This document shows, piece after piece, positions 7,802 to 15,380 of a stretch of 64,000 nucleotides of DNA. A program made the translations under genes and the position numbers. The stretch spans positions 496,001 through 560,000 of the forward strand of contig NC_020126.1 in assembly GCF_000331735.1 (NCBI RefSeq), written 5' to 3'. Each line of letters begins with the position of its first letter. The first letter of the stretch is position 1. The stretch is from Myxococcus stipitatus DSM 14675 (GTDB lineage Bacteria > Myxococcota > Myxococcia > Myxococcales > Myxococcaceae). The notes beneath the pieces were generated by a model. The model was not told the origin of the DNA and searched no databases. It saw only the letters and a list, made by a program, of their open reading frames with translations.

Positions 7802-7973
7802 CTCTCTCCCCCAGGGCATCCACATCCAAGACGAAAGACTTGCGAGGAGGACGGAACTCTTCGCATCCCGCAGCGTCAATGGGGACCGTCCGCGCGCCTG
7901 TGCGGCAGTGGACACGTTCCACCTGCCCGGCGGGTACTGTCCGCGAACCTCGGCTTCGTGCTATCGCCGCGAC

Positions 7974-9206
7974 ATGGGGATGCACTTCGTGCGTGGTGTC
8001 GCGGGAGGCTGGAGTCCCGCTCTTCGCCGCGCCGTCCTGGGGCTGGTCGTGACGTTGCTGTCGTGTGACTCGAAGCCCGACCCTAGACCGACGGGCCCCT
8101 CGTCGGAGTCCCCAGCGCTGACGTGGGTGAGCATTCCGGCGGCGGACCCGAAGGTGCAGTACCTGGGACGTACCTATCGGTCCCCTGTCGGGGTCGTCTT
8201 CTCTCATCCCGGTGTGACGATTCGCGCGCGCTTCCGCGGGGACGCCGTGAGGGTGCGGCTCGACGACGCGGGCGTGGGGGACGAGACAGGAACGAACTAC
8301 TTCGATGTCGTGGTGGACGGGTCCCCTCCGCGGCTGCTCGAGGTGCGCCCGGGTGAGTCCACCTATCCGCTGGTCTCCGGCCTGGAGGTGGGTGTCCACA
8401 CGGTGGAGCTCACCAAGCGCACGGAGTCCCTGGTGGGCGCGAGCACCCTCGTGGCGCTCGAGGTCCATGGCGAGCTGATGGAGCCGCCCCTCCGCCCCGT
8501 GCTCCGGATGGAGTTCGTCGGAGACTCCATCACCTGTGGCTACGGCACCGAGGTCTCCGTCATCCCTGGGACGCCGCCCTGGCGCGCTCCGACCTTCACG
8601 TCGAGGAACCAGAACCCTCGGCGGAGCTACGGCTGGCTGACGGCCGCGCAGCTGGGCGCCGAGGCTGTCTTCATCTGCTACTCAGGGCATGGCATCTACC
8701 GCAACCTCGACATGACGACGTCCGGGTTGGTGCCCGCCATCTATGAGCTCGCGGTTCCGGACCATCCCCACACCTGGGACTTCGCGAGTGAGTCTCCGGA
8801 TGTGATTGTCCTCAACGCCGGAACCAATGACACATTCGCTGGCAGCGGCACCCAGGCGTTCCTGCCGGATGAAGGCACCTTCAAGTCAGCCTACCGGACG
8901 TTCCTCGAGCGGCTCCGGGTGCTGCATCCTCGGGCGCACATCATCTGCACGTTGGGGAGCATGACGGATGGCTACAAGCGGTCCGAGTCGAATGGCTCGG
9001 TGACGGCCGTCCATGTCGGTGATTGGATTTCCGCGCTGGTGACGGAGCGCCAGCGCAAGGGGGATACGCGCGTCTACCGCCACGAGATGCGGGTGCAGGA
9101 CCCTTCCGTTGACGGCATCGGTGAGGACTGGCACCCCTCCGCCGCCACCCACGAGAAGATGGCGCGGGGACTGCGCCTCTTCATCCAAGACGTTGTCCGC
9201 CCCTGA
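7974..9206 (+). CDS. SGNH/GDSL esterase lipoprotein (carbohydrate esterase family 2-like)
   Basis: 410 residues. N-terminal signal with lipobox VTLLSC (about residues 23-28) predicts a lipoprotein. A jelly-roll-like N-terminal part (about 45-160) is followed by an SGNH hydrolase: block I GDSITCGYG (about 183), block III GTND (about 285) and the C-terminal DWHP (Asp/His of the triad, about 387). This two-domain order is that of CE2 acetyl-xylan/acetyl-glucan esterases. It would remove acetyl groups from polysaccharides at the cell surface. ATG 7974 or 7980 may be used; both precede the signal peptide. The next gene follows after 9 bp, so the two probably form an operon. Confidence 0.88.
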   Translation: MGMHFVRGVAGGWSPALRRAVLGLVVTLLSCDSKPDPRPTGPSSESPALTWVSIPAADPKVQYLGRTYRSPVGVVFSHPGVTIRARFRGDAVRVRLDDAGVGDETGTNYFDVVVDGSPPRLLEVRPGESTYPLVSGLEVGVHTVELTKRTESLVGASTLVALEVHGELMEPPLRPVLRMEFVGDSITCGYGTEVSVIPGTPPWRAPTFTSRNQNPRRSYGWLTAAQLGAEAVFICYSGHGIYRNLDMTTSGLVPAIYELAVPDHPHTWDFASESPDVIVLNAGTNDTFAGSGTQAFLPDEGTFKSAYRTFLERLRVLHPRAHIICTLGSMTDGYKRSESNGSVTAVHVGDWISALVTERQRKGDTRVYRHEMRVQDPSVDGIGEDWHPSAATHEKMARGLRLFIQDVVRP

Positions 9207-9215
9207 GTCACGAAC

Positions 9216-10376
9216 ATGTCCATGAACGAGTCATCCCGAGGCCGTTGGTCCGACGAGCTGCTCGAGCCCTTCCGCTCCATGGGGGAGCCCCTGGCGGACG
9301 CGGCCATCCAGTCCGTCTTCGCCAGCAACGAGGTGGAGGCGGTCAACCGCATCCTCCAGAGCCTCCAGTCGAACGTGCAGGTGGTGCCCGCCGAGATGCC
9401 TGACGCGGTGGAGACGTTCCTGAACCAGACGGACGACTGGCCGGAGTGGGCCGACCCGGAGAAGGTCCGCCTGGGGCAGCGGCTCTTCGCCCGCTACGGC
9501 ATGCAGATGACCCTGGCGTACTTCACGTGGTCGCTGCCTTGCTGCTACTCGTGGGAGAAGGCGGCGAAGGTGCTCACGTGGACGGGCGGAATCGACAAGC
9601 ACGTGCACCGTCGCATCATCGAGACGGCGCAGTTCGTCCTGGATGTCATGGCCGAAGGGGGCCTGGAGCCGAAGGGCTTCGGTGTCCGCACCGCGCAGAA
9701 GATTCGCCTCCTGCACGGGACCATCCGCTACCACGTCGGGCGAGACCCCAAGTGGCGGGCATCCGAGTGGGGGACCCCCGCCAATCAGGAGGACCACGTC
9801 GCGACGCTGCTGACGCTGGCCCTGGTGCCGTCGGTGTTGACCCGACTGGGGCTCGACTTCACGCGTGACGAGGAGGAGGCCTACTTCCATTGCTGGAGGG
9901 TGGTTGGCCACTTCCTGGGCATCCACCCCACGTTGCTGCCTCGGGACCTGGACGATGCGCATCAGCTCTGGGCGGCCATCCAGGCGCGTCAGGTGCGTCC
10001 TTCGCAGGATGGCGTCGTGCTGACGCGTGCGCTCGTCGACTACTTGAAGATGCGCATGCCGGGCGAGCTGATGGACGGCGTCACGGTGACGGTGATGCGC
10101 GAGCTGTGCAGCGAGGCGGTGTCGGACGCCGTGGGGCTGGAGAAGACGGACTGGACGCGGTTCCTGGTGGGGCCGATGCGGTGGATGTTCTCCCTGGCGG
10201 ATGAGGCGCAGGACCAGTCGGGGTTCGCGGCGAAGGTCTCCGCTTCACTGTCTCGGAAGCTGCTGGAGGGGCTGCACTCCTCGGAGACGGGGGGCGGCCG
10301 GGTGACGTTCCGGATTCCGCAGTCCCTCCAGGAGTCCTGGAAGCTGGAGCCCGCGGCGGTCGCGGAGGCGAAGTAG
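9216..10376 (+). CDS. Oxygenase MpaB family protein (DUF2236)
   Basis: 386 residues, no signal peptide. Matches by eye the DUF2236/MpaB type: QRLFARYGMQMTLAYFTWSL, HRRIIETAQFVLDVM, IRLLHGTIRYHV and the later AYFHCWRVVGHFLGI. In the related latex-clearing protein and MpaB, these helices hold a b-type haem through histidines; H168 (LLHGTIRYH) and H225 region are candidates. The reaction here is unknown; related proteins oxidise polyisoprenoids. Starts at ATG 9216 or 9222, 9 bp after the esterase stop. Confidence 0.83.
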   Translation: MSMNESSRGRWSDELLEPFRSMGEPLADAAIQSVFASNEVEAVNRILQSLQSNVQVVPAEMPDAVETFLNQTDDWPEWADPEKVRLGQRLFARYGMQMTLAYFTWSLPCCYSWEKAAKVLTWTGGIDKHVHRRIIETAQFVLDVMAEGGLEPKGFGVRTAQKIRLLHGTIRYHVGRDPKWRASEWGTPANQEDHVATLLTLALVPSVLTRLGLDFTRDEEEAYFHCWRVVGHFLGIHPTLLPRDLDDAHQLWAAIQARQVRPSQDGVVLTRALVDYLKMRMPGELMDGVTVTVMRELCSEAVSDAVGLEKTDWTRFLVGPMRWMFSLADEAQDQSGFAAKVSASLSRKLLEGLHSSETGGGRVTFRIPQSLQESWKLEPAAVAEAK

Positions 10377-10511
10377 GTCTCCTTCGCGAGTCCCGGTGTC
10401 TCTTCGGCGAACGGCTGGATGGTGCGCGCGCTCCCGTGGCGGAGCACGCGCGGGAGTCGAACGCGAAGGCCCAGCCGCGCTCGCGCGCTCGTGGCTGTGC
10501 TTGCCGCTGAC

Positions 10512-11093
10512 TCAGCGGGGCTGCGGGGGCCCCACGACCTTGTAGTGCAGGAGCACCGCGCCGGAGCCATAGGCCTTCGAGGTGCAGGCGCCCCATTTGA
10601 CGGGGGCCGCGAGCGACTGGAACAAGCGCATGCCTTGGCCGATGGCCACGGGGCTGACGTAGAAGCGGTACTCGTCAATCAGTCCGGTGTGGACCAGGGA
10701 CTGCGCGAACCCCGCTCCGCCGTAGCACACGATGTGGCCCTTGCTGTCCTTGAGGGCTTGGACCTGCTCGCGCAGGTTCGTGATGACTCGCAGCTCCTCG
10801 TTCCTCCAGAGGAGCTCTCGAGGGACGTCGGAGACGACGACCTTCGGCTTCTCGTCGAAGTGACGCGCGAAGATGCGCTCCGACTCGCTGGAGGGATTCG
10901 TGAGCGCGGCCGGCCAGTACGCGGCCATGTCCTTGTAGGCCCCGTAGCCGACCAGCACGGTGTCGGCGGACTGGAGGAGGTCCGTGGCATCGCGGTCCAT
11001 CTCCTCTTCCCAGACCACCCAATCCAGCGCGTGGTCAGGTCCCGCGATGAAGCCGTCGAGCGTGGTCATCAGGCTGAGCGTGAGGGTTCCCAT
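10512..11093 (-). CDS. Dihydrofolate reductase / RibD-like family protein
   Basis: 193 residues. The start TLSLMTTLDGFIAGP is the family's N-terminal signature (strand, then DG-I). Further on come ADTVLVGYGAYKDMAAYWP (about 44-62) and CYGGAGFAQSLVHTGLIDEY (about 125-144), matching the NADPH-binding loop of RibD C-terminal-domain proteins. Members of this stand-alone group are common in myxobacteria and actinobacteria; their substrate is generally unknown. ATG 11093 is chosen; the upstream frame to 11165 is unlike the family. Confidence 0.88.
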   Translation of the reverse strand: MGTLTLSLMTTLDGFIAGPDHALDWVVWEEEMDRDATDLLQSADTVLVGYGAYKDMAAYWPAALTNPSSESERIFARHFDEKPKVVVSDVPRELLWRNEELRVITNLREQVQALKDSKGHIVCYGGAGFAQSLVHTGLIDEYRFYVSPVAIGQGMRLFQSLAAPVKWGACTSKAYGSGAVLLHYKVVGPPQPR

Positions 11094-11260
11094 GGCTGTC
11101 TTTCTCTCGGGGGCGGTGCTTCGCGCCGCGCGATGTACCACGGAGGAACCTCGAGGGCGCTCCACTGCCCAGGTCCTGCCTGGCAGGCAGGCGTTGGCCG
11201 AGCACCTTGGCGCGCTCCACTGTGGAAGTGTCCAGCGTTTGCGGCGATAAGGGGCCTTCC

Positions 11261-12670
11261 ATGAATGCGCAGCAGAGCTCCCCGGTCCAGCAGGTCCCCG
11301 AACCCACCACGTCGGCGGCCACCCGTGACGTGACGTCGCACGGTGCCTCGACGGGAGGCTTCCTCGGCCATGAGGACTCGAGGAGGCGGTTGGCCCGTAT
11401 CGGCATGCTGCTCTGGATGGTGCTGCTCTACGCCGCGGTGCAGCCCGGCTTGATGTCGGGTGACTCGATCGACCAGTACGGACAAGGGCTCGCCGGAAGC
11501 TACAGCGACATCCATCCGCCCCTGGGCTCCTGGCTGATAGGCCTCAGTGGCAGGCTCGTCGGGTCGCCCTGGCTCATCCTGGTGCTTCAGTTGGCCATGC
11601 TGAGCGGCGGCATGGCCGTGTTGATTCGCTCCACGGATGCGCGAGCCGGCCGTCGCGGTCTGGTGGTCTTCGGGGCCTTCCTGCTCATTCCCACGGTCTG
11701 GTCGCTGGCGGTCGTGCTCTGGAAGGACGTCATGGTGGCGGCGTTGCTGCTGTGCGCGGTGGTCGCGCTCAAGAGCCGACGGCCATTCGTGGCGCTGCTC
11801 CTGCTGTGTGCTGGCGTGGCCTATCGGCACAATGCGCTTGTCGCCGCTGTCCCGTTGGCCATTCCGGTGGTTGCTCAGCTGGCCCCCGCACCGCGCTGGC
11901 GCTTTCCCGCGAGGGTCCTTGTTTTCATCTGTGTGGTTCCGGGGCTGGTCATCACGCCCTTGGTGGTGAGCCGGGCTCTTCATGCGCAGAAGGCCTGGGC
12001 CGCGGGGCAGCTCTTTCTCTACGACCTGGCTGGCGTCTATGTCGCGCATCCGGAGTCATTCCCAGGTTCCATCCTGGAGGGAGAGACCTCGGTCCCCGAG
12101 CTGACGAAGCTCTACAACATCAGCCACGTGTGGCCGCTGCTCGGTGGAATGGAGGGCGCTCGTCCCATCTCCTTCGGGTCGCTGGAGACGCGCCGCGCCG
12201 CTTTCGTCGACGAGTGGAAGCGCATCGTGCGTCAACATCCGAAGGCCTGGATGAAGCACCGCGTGACGGTCTTCCGGCGGATGCTGGGGGCTGACCCGCA
12301 TCCCGTGTGGAACGCCTTTCATCAGCAGATCGACCCCAACCCCTGGCAGCTGAAGCCACCCACCGATGGATTCCTCTTCCAGTCCATGCTCCGAATCGAG
12401 AACGCGCTGTCGAGCTCGTTCTTCTTCCGGGGATGGGTGTGGCTCCTGGGGTTGCTGGGCGTGTCGCTCGTCGCGCTCCGGCGGGTGAAGCGCCACTCGC
12501 TGGCCTTCTTCACTGGCATGTCCGGACTGGCCTATGCGTCCGCCTACCTGGTCATCGGCATCGGCTCGGACTTCCGCTTCATCTACTGGTCGGTCATCGC
12601 CCTGTTCGCGACGCTCGCATTGTTGGTGAGTCCGCCCGAGCAGACCGACTCCTCCTCCAAGCCGGTCTGA
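11261..12670 (+). CDS. Multi-pass membrane protein, glycosyltransferase-39-like
   Basis: 469 residues with a polar N-terminus (about 1-45) and then about ten membrane segments. GDSIDQYGQGLAGSYSDIHP (about 68-87) and VVLWKDVMVAALLLC (about 150) resemble acidic/lumenal motifs of polyisoprenyl-phosphate-sugar-dependent glycosyltransferases (GT39/PMT-like); in particular an acidic D..D pair early in the first loop and the K-D after it. The identification is tentative. ATG 11261 is preceded by AAGGGG. It stands alone between the divergent reductase gene and the convergent secreted-protein gene. Confidence 0.75.
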   Translation: MNAQQSSPVQQVPEPTTSAATRDVTSHGASTGGFLGHEDSRRRLARIGMLLWMVLLYAAVQPGLMSGDSIDQYGQGLAGSYSDIHPPLGSWLIGLSGRLVGSPWLILVLQLAMLSGGMAVLIRSTDARAGRRGLVVFGAFLLIPTVWSLAVVLWKDVMVAALLLCAVVALKSRRPFVALLLLCAGVAYRHNALVAAVPLAIPVVAQLAPAPRWRFPARVLVFICVVPGLVITPLVVSRALHAQKAWAAGQLFLYDLAGVYVAHPESFPGSILEGETSVPELTKLYNISHVWPLLGGMEGARPISFGSLETRRAAFVDEWKRIVRQHPKAWMKHRVTVFRRMLGADPHPVWNAFHQQIDPNPWQLKPPTDGFLFQSMLRIENALSSSFFFRGWVWLLGLLGVSLVALRRVKRHSLAFFTGMSGLAYASAYLVIGIGSDFRFIYWSVIALFATLALLVSPPEQTDSSSKPV

Positions 12671-12685
12671 GGGTGGACGCGGACC

Positions 12686-13489
12686 TCAGTCTCCGCACTC
12701 CAGTCGCTGCTCGTTCATCCGGGTGGTGGTTCCACGCACGAGCGTGGAGCCTTGCACCGTCACACGGGTGACCTCGTCCGCGCGCACGACGGAGCCACAC
12801 TCCGCCGTGCCGGCTCGACAGTTGCGGGTGAGCACCAGTGACTCGGCCCCGGAGCGCCCGATGCCTTCCAGCTCGCAGCGGTAGGCCGTGGGGCCCTGGC
12901 GCACGTCTCCGGAGAAGTCCTCTTCGCCCACGACCTCCTCCGCCGCGAGCAGCTCCCCCTTCTTGCTCAGCAGCACGAAGTGGTAGCGGGTCAGGGTGAA
13001 CTGGTCGCCGAACTCCTCGCCCGGCTCGAGGTACTGACTCTCCTCCTGGGTGAAGACCTGCAGCTTCTGCCCCTTCTTGTTCAGGGCGAGGGATTCCTTC
13101 CGGGCGACCAGGGGGGCGCCGTCGGTGCTCGGACAGGCCTGGTCCATGGCCTCCACCTCCACGTCACGCGCGTAGGCATCGGGAGCGAACACCTTGAGGT
13201 GCGCCAGCGCGGTCGCCGCGCCCTCCGTGTCGCAGACGCCCACCAGCCAGACCCAGAAGCCCGGCTTGAGTCCGGCGAGCGTGTCGCTGCGCACCAGCTT
13301 CGGGTGGCCCTCGGGAAGCTCCCACTTCGTCTTCTCGAGGAGCGTCTCGATGTTGCCCCACGCGGCCCGGTGCGCCTCCGCGTCGGCCTGGGTCTTCGCG
13401 CCCTTCCAGATGAGCGCGACACTCTTCGCCTCGGCCTGTGCTCCCACCAGCGCGCCCAGCAGGCCGATGGCCACGAGACATCCACGCAT
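12686..13489 (-). CDS. Secreted protein, unknown
   Basis: 267 residues with a signal peptide (MRGCLVAIGLLGALVGAQA, cleavage near AEA-K). Six or more cysteines in the mature part suggest disulphides. KTQADAEAHRAAWGNIETLL and LKPGFWVWLVGVCDTEGAA suggest a SPOR-like or small alpha/beta module in the first half, where a value and its label are compared, but this is a guess. No neighbour helps; it is convergent with the membrane-protein gene before it. Confidence 0.75.
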   Translation of the reverse strand: MRGCLVAIGLLGALVGAQAEAKSVALIWKGAKTQADAEAHRAAWGNIETLLEKTKWELPEGHPKLVRSDTLAGLKPGFWVWLVGVCDTEGAATALAHLKVFAPDAYARDVEVEAMDQACPSTDGAPLVARKESLALNKKGQKLQVFTQEESQYLEPGEEFGDQFTLTRYHFVLLSKKGELLAAEEVVGEEDFSGDVRQGPTAYRCELEGIGRSGAESLVLTRNCRAGTAECGSVVRADEVTRVTVQGSTLVRGTTTRMNEQRLECGD

Positions 13490-13553
13490 GACGGCTTCCC
13501 CCCTTCAAGAGATGCCGCCCATGTTACCTCGGTGGCGTGACAGCGCGGCGACG

Positions 13554-13943
13554 TCACGTGCCCATGGGTGAGCAGAGCTCCACCAGGACTCCGTTGAGGT
13601 CCTTCACGTAGGCCACCGTCTGTCCCCACGGCTTCTGCTTGGGAGGCTGGACGGAGATGGCTCCCGACTTCACCGCATGCTGGAAGGCCGCCGGGACATC
13701 TGGCGTCACGAGCCCGAGCTCCACCGCGGACGGTGTCTCCCCTGGCCGATGGAAGCGCACGGTGAGCCCGTTGCTTCCCGCCATGTCCTCGGACGCGAAG
13801 GCCAGCGCCGTGGTGCCCGTCTCCACCTCGCCGTAGCTGTTGCTCTCGTGGAGGAAGCGCCGCTTCAGACCGAAGGCCGTCTCATAGAAGGCGAGGGTGG
13901 CGGGCACATCCGCGACGTAGAAGATGACGTAGCCGAGCTTCAT
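13554..13943 (-). CDS. VOC-family (glyoxalase/bleomycin-resistance-like) protein
   Basis: 129 residues: MKLGYVIFYVADVPATLAFYETAFGL is the typical first beta-alpha-beta unit, and VAYVKDLNGVLVELCSP is the final motif with the metal-ligand Glu (VELCSP). Proteins of this fold bind a metal and act as lyases, dioxygenases or resistance proteins; no substrate can be read. ATG 13943 starts the domain exactly. An AraC regulator gene lies 85 bp upstream on the same strand, so it may be cotranscribed. Confidence 0.9.
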   Translation of the reverse strand: MKLGYVIFYVADVPATLAFYETAFGLKRRFLHESNSYGEVETGTTALAFASEDMAGSNGLTVRFHRPGETPSAVELGLVTPDVPAAFQHAVKSGAISVQPPKQKPWGQTVAYVKDLNGVLVELCSPMGT

Positions 13944-14028
13944 CGGTGTTCTCCTGGCGAGGGGGGATGCTGATGCGCCCGGGTCTCTCACGGCCCCGCT
14001 CAGGCGTCTTGAAGAAATCGGACAAGGC

Positions 14029-14817
14029 TCAAGACAGCAGCCCGGTGGGAGACACTCCCGCCAGCTCGCGCACCTCGCGGGTGAAGTGGGACTGGTCCGC
14101 GTAGCCGCACTCGAGCGCCACGGCGCTCAAGTCCAGTGTCCCCGCGCGCAGGTGGGTCAGCGCCCGTTGGAATCGCAGGACGCGGGCGAGCAGCTTGGGC
14201 GCCACACCTGCTTCCTCGAGGATGTCCCGGTGCAAGGTGCGCTCGCTGACGCCCACGGTCCTCGCCAGTCGGGACATGGAGAGCCGACCCGCGGACGACT
14301 GGAGGCAGTGCAGGGCGTGAGTCGTTCGCGCGTTCGGGAGGTGGAGCGGGCTGGCATTGCGCAGCGAGAACTCATCTCGAAGCAGGGCGAGCGCGTGGGG
14401 CAGTGAGCGAGCTGTCGCGAGACGTTTCTGGAGGCGCAGGAACGCGGGGGCGCAATCCTCCACGCCGATGGAGAGGTTGCACAGCGCCTTGGGGCTCACG
14501 CCCAGCAGTGCTTGGGCCCACCCCGGCTTGAGCCGGATGCCGAGACAGACCGAGCCGGGCTCGGGGTCCGTGAGCACGAAGCGCTCCATGGGGCCCACGA
14601 CGGTGAGGTGTGGCTCGAGGCCTCTGCCTATCTCGCGCGCATCGGGGAAGCGGACGATGAGGTCGGTGCAGCCGTCGGGGAGGATTCGCTGGAGGAGGGG
14701 AGTGCTGCCCTCGCGTCGCGGTGCCGCCACGAAACACCAGAAGGCATCCACGCGGTCCGCGAGGGCGTTGGGGACTGGCAGCTCCGTGTACTCGCCTGTT
14801 GTCTCAGCGGCACTCAT
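14029..14817 (-). CDS. AraC-family transcriptional regulator (DUF6597-like sensor)
   Basis: 262 residues. N-terminal about 140 residues with VDAFWCFVAAP, ILPDGCTDLIVRF and VVGPMERFVL match the sensor part common in small AraC proteins whose ligand is unknown. C-terminal HTH: MSRLARTVGVSERTLHRDI and ALECGYADQSHFTREVREL with ending LAGVSPTG, the AraC recognition helix pattern. Downstream on the same strand is a VOC protein it may control. Starts at ATG 14817. Confidence 0.9.
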   Translation of the reverse strand: MSAAETTGEYTELPVPNALADRVDAFWCFVAAPRREGSTPLLQRILPDGCTDLIVRFPDAREIGRGLEPHLTVVGPMERFVLTDPEPGSVCLGIRLKPGWAQALLGVSPKALCNLSIGVEDCAPAFLRLQKRLATARSLPHALALLRDEFSLRNASPLHLPNARTTHALHCLQSSAGRLSMSRLARTVGVSERTLHRDILEEAGVAPKLLARVLRFQRALTHLRAGTLDLSAVALECGYADQSHFTREVRELAGVSPTGLLS

Positions 14818-14821
14818 CCTC

Positions 14822-14870
14822 TGTCAGGTGACAAATCCAGAGGCGTCTGTCCACGGCGAAAGGAGCGGTG
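14822..14870 (+). promoter_or_regulatory. Conserved upstream block of small-ORF unit 2
   Basis: TGTCAGG (14822-14828), 26 nt, then the same 16-mer GGCGAAAGGAGCGGTG (14855-14870) as in unit 1. The ATG here is 14879, so the SD-to-start distance is longer (about 13 nt) than in unit 1 (8 nt). It overlaps the first bases upstream of the divergent AraC gene. Confidence 0.55.
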
Positions 14871-14878
14871 CCCCACCG

Positions 14879-15037
14879 ATGGTGACTCCGATGAGCCCGA
14901 TGAATCCCAAGCACATGTACGACACTGTCCGCGGCATCGATGTGCTGTTCGCGAACACCGAACGTGACACCGCTTCCGAGGATGATGAGCTGCTGGAGGG
15001 AATTGCTTCCTTCCGCGGCGCCCCGTCCGGACTTTGA
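14879..15037 (+). CDS. Small ORF of tRNA-array unit 2 (paralogue of the 3135 ORF)
   Basis: 52 codons; MVTPMSPMNPKHMYDTVRG then IDVL matches the first half of the ORF at 3135. The second half differs: it is acidic (ERDTASEDDELLEG) rather than hydrophobic. This pattern of conserved N-terminus and variable C-terminus is seen in peptide precursors, but also fits a leader whose start region is what matters. A hairpin begins 38 nt after the stop (39 nt in unit 1), then three tRNA-like genes. Not a recognised family. Confidence 0.65.
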   Translation: MVTPMSPMNPKHMYDTVRGIDVLFANTERDTASEDDELLEGIASFRGAPSGL

Positions 15038-15075
15038 GCCCGCACGCCGCGTCGACTGACGTGGCGGTAGGACTC

Positions 15076-15116
15076 GAGGCCGGGCTCCCCCAGGGAACCC
15101 GGCCTCTTTCTTTTCC
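15076..15116 (+). terminator. Hairpin with U-rich tail between small ORF 2 and tRNA array 2
   Basis: Stem GAGGCCGGG (15076-15084) with CCCGGCCTC (15098-15106), then TTTCTTTTCC. Only 14 nt separate the stem from the first tRNA-like gene at 15121, which leaves no room for a normal promoter, so the tRNAs must be read through this hairpin or start inside the U tract. Shape and position match the hairpin at 3330. Confidence 0.78.
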
Positions 15117-15120
15117 AACT

Positions 15121-15193
15121 GCCTCGTTCGTCTATCGGCGAAGGACACCGCACCCTCACTGCGGGAAGACGGGTTCGACTCCCGTACGAGGTA
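15121..15193 (+). tRNA. tRNA-Glu-like (CTC), atypical C33
   Basis: Acceptor GCCTCGT/ACGAGGT, D arm GTC/GAC, anticodon stem CCGCA/TGCGG, loop CCCTCAC (anticodon CTC), T arm ACGGG-TTCGACT-CCCGT. The D arm and loop closely follow the usual bacterial tRNA-Glu pattern, but position 33 is C instead of U. CCA not encoded. It would read GAG. Confidence 0.7.
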
Positions 15194-15212
15194 CTCGGCA
15201 GTTCGTTCTTCA

Positions 15213-15286
15213 GGTCCTGTAGCTCAGTGGATGAGAGCGCTCGGGTGCGAACCGAGAGGTGGCAAGTTCGACTCTTGCCAGGACCA
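15213..15286 (+). tRNA. tRNA-like, anticodon GCG (Arg)
   Basis: Acceptor GGTCCTG/CAGGACC perfect; D arm GCTC/GAGC; anticodon stem CTCGG/CCGAG; loop GTGCGAA (anticodon GCG, U33); T arm GCAAG-TTCGACT-CTTGC. Bacteria usually read CGC with an inosine-modified ACG tRNA, so a genomic GCG anticodon is uncommon. CCA not encoded. Confidence 0.8.
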
Positions 15287-15295
15287 CTTTCCCCT

Positions 15296-15367
15296 GCACG
15301 CCGAGCCAGCCGGTGACGGCATCGGTTCGACACACCGACTCGCCGGGTTCGACTCCCGGGGCGTGTA
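15296..15367 (+). tRNA. tRNA-like, anticodon GAC (Val), atypical C33; its 3' end is one copy of a direct repeat
   Basis: Acceptor GCACGCC/GGCGTGT, D stem GCC/GGC, anticodon stem TCGGT/ACCGA, loop TCGACAC (anticodon GAC), T arm CCGGG-TTCGACT-CCCGG. C at position 33. Bases 15344-15372, from the T arm past the acceptor, are repeated exactly at 16863-16891, on the other side of the unknown gene at 15381. Confidence 0.66.
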
Positions 15368-15372
15368 CTCTC
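15344..15372 (+). repeat. 29-bp direct repeat, left copy (tRNA 3' end; att-like)
   Basis: A perfect 29-bp match to 16863-16891. It covers the T arm and acceptor of the Val-like tRNA plus five bases. Integrating elements that target tRNA genes leave exactly such 3'-end duplications. The segment between holds one gene and no integrase. Confidence 0.85.
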
Positions 15373-15380
15373 TTGCTCAA

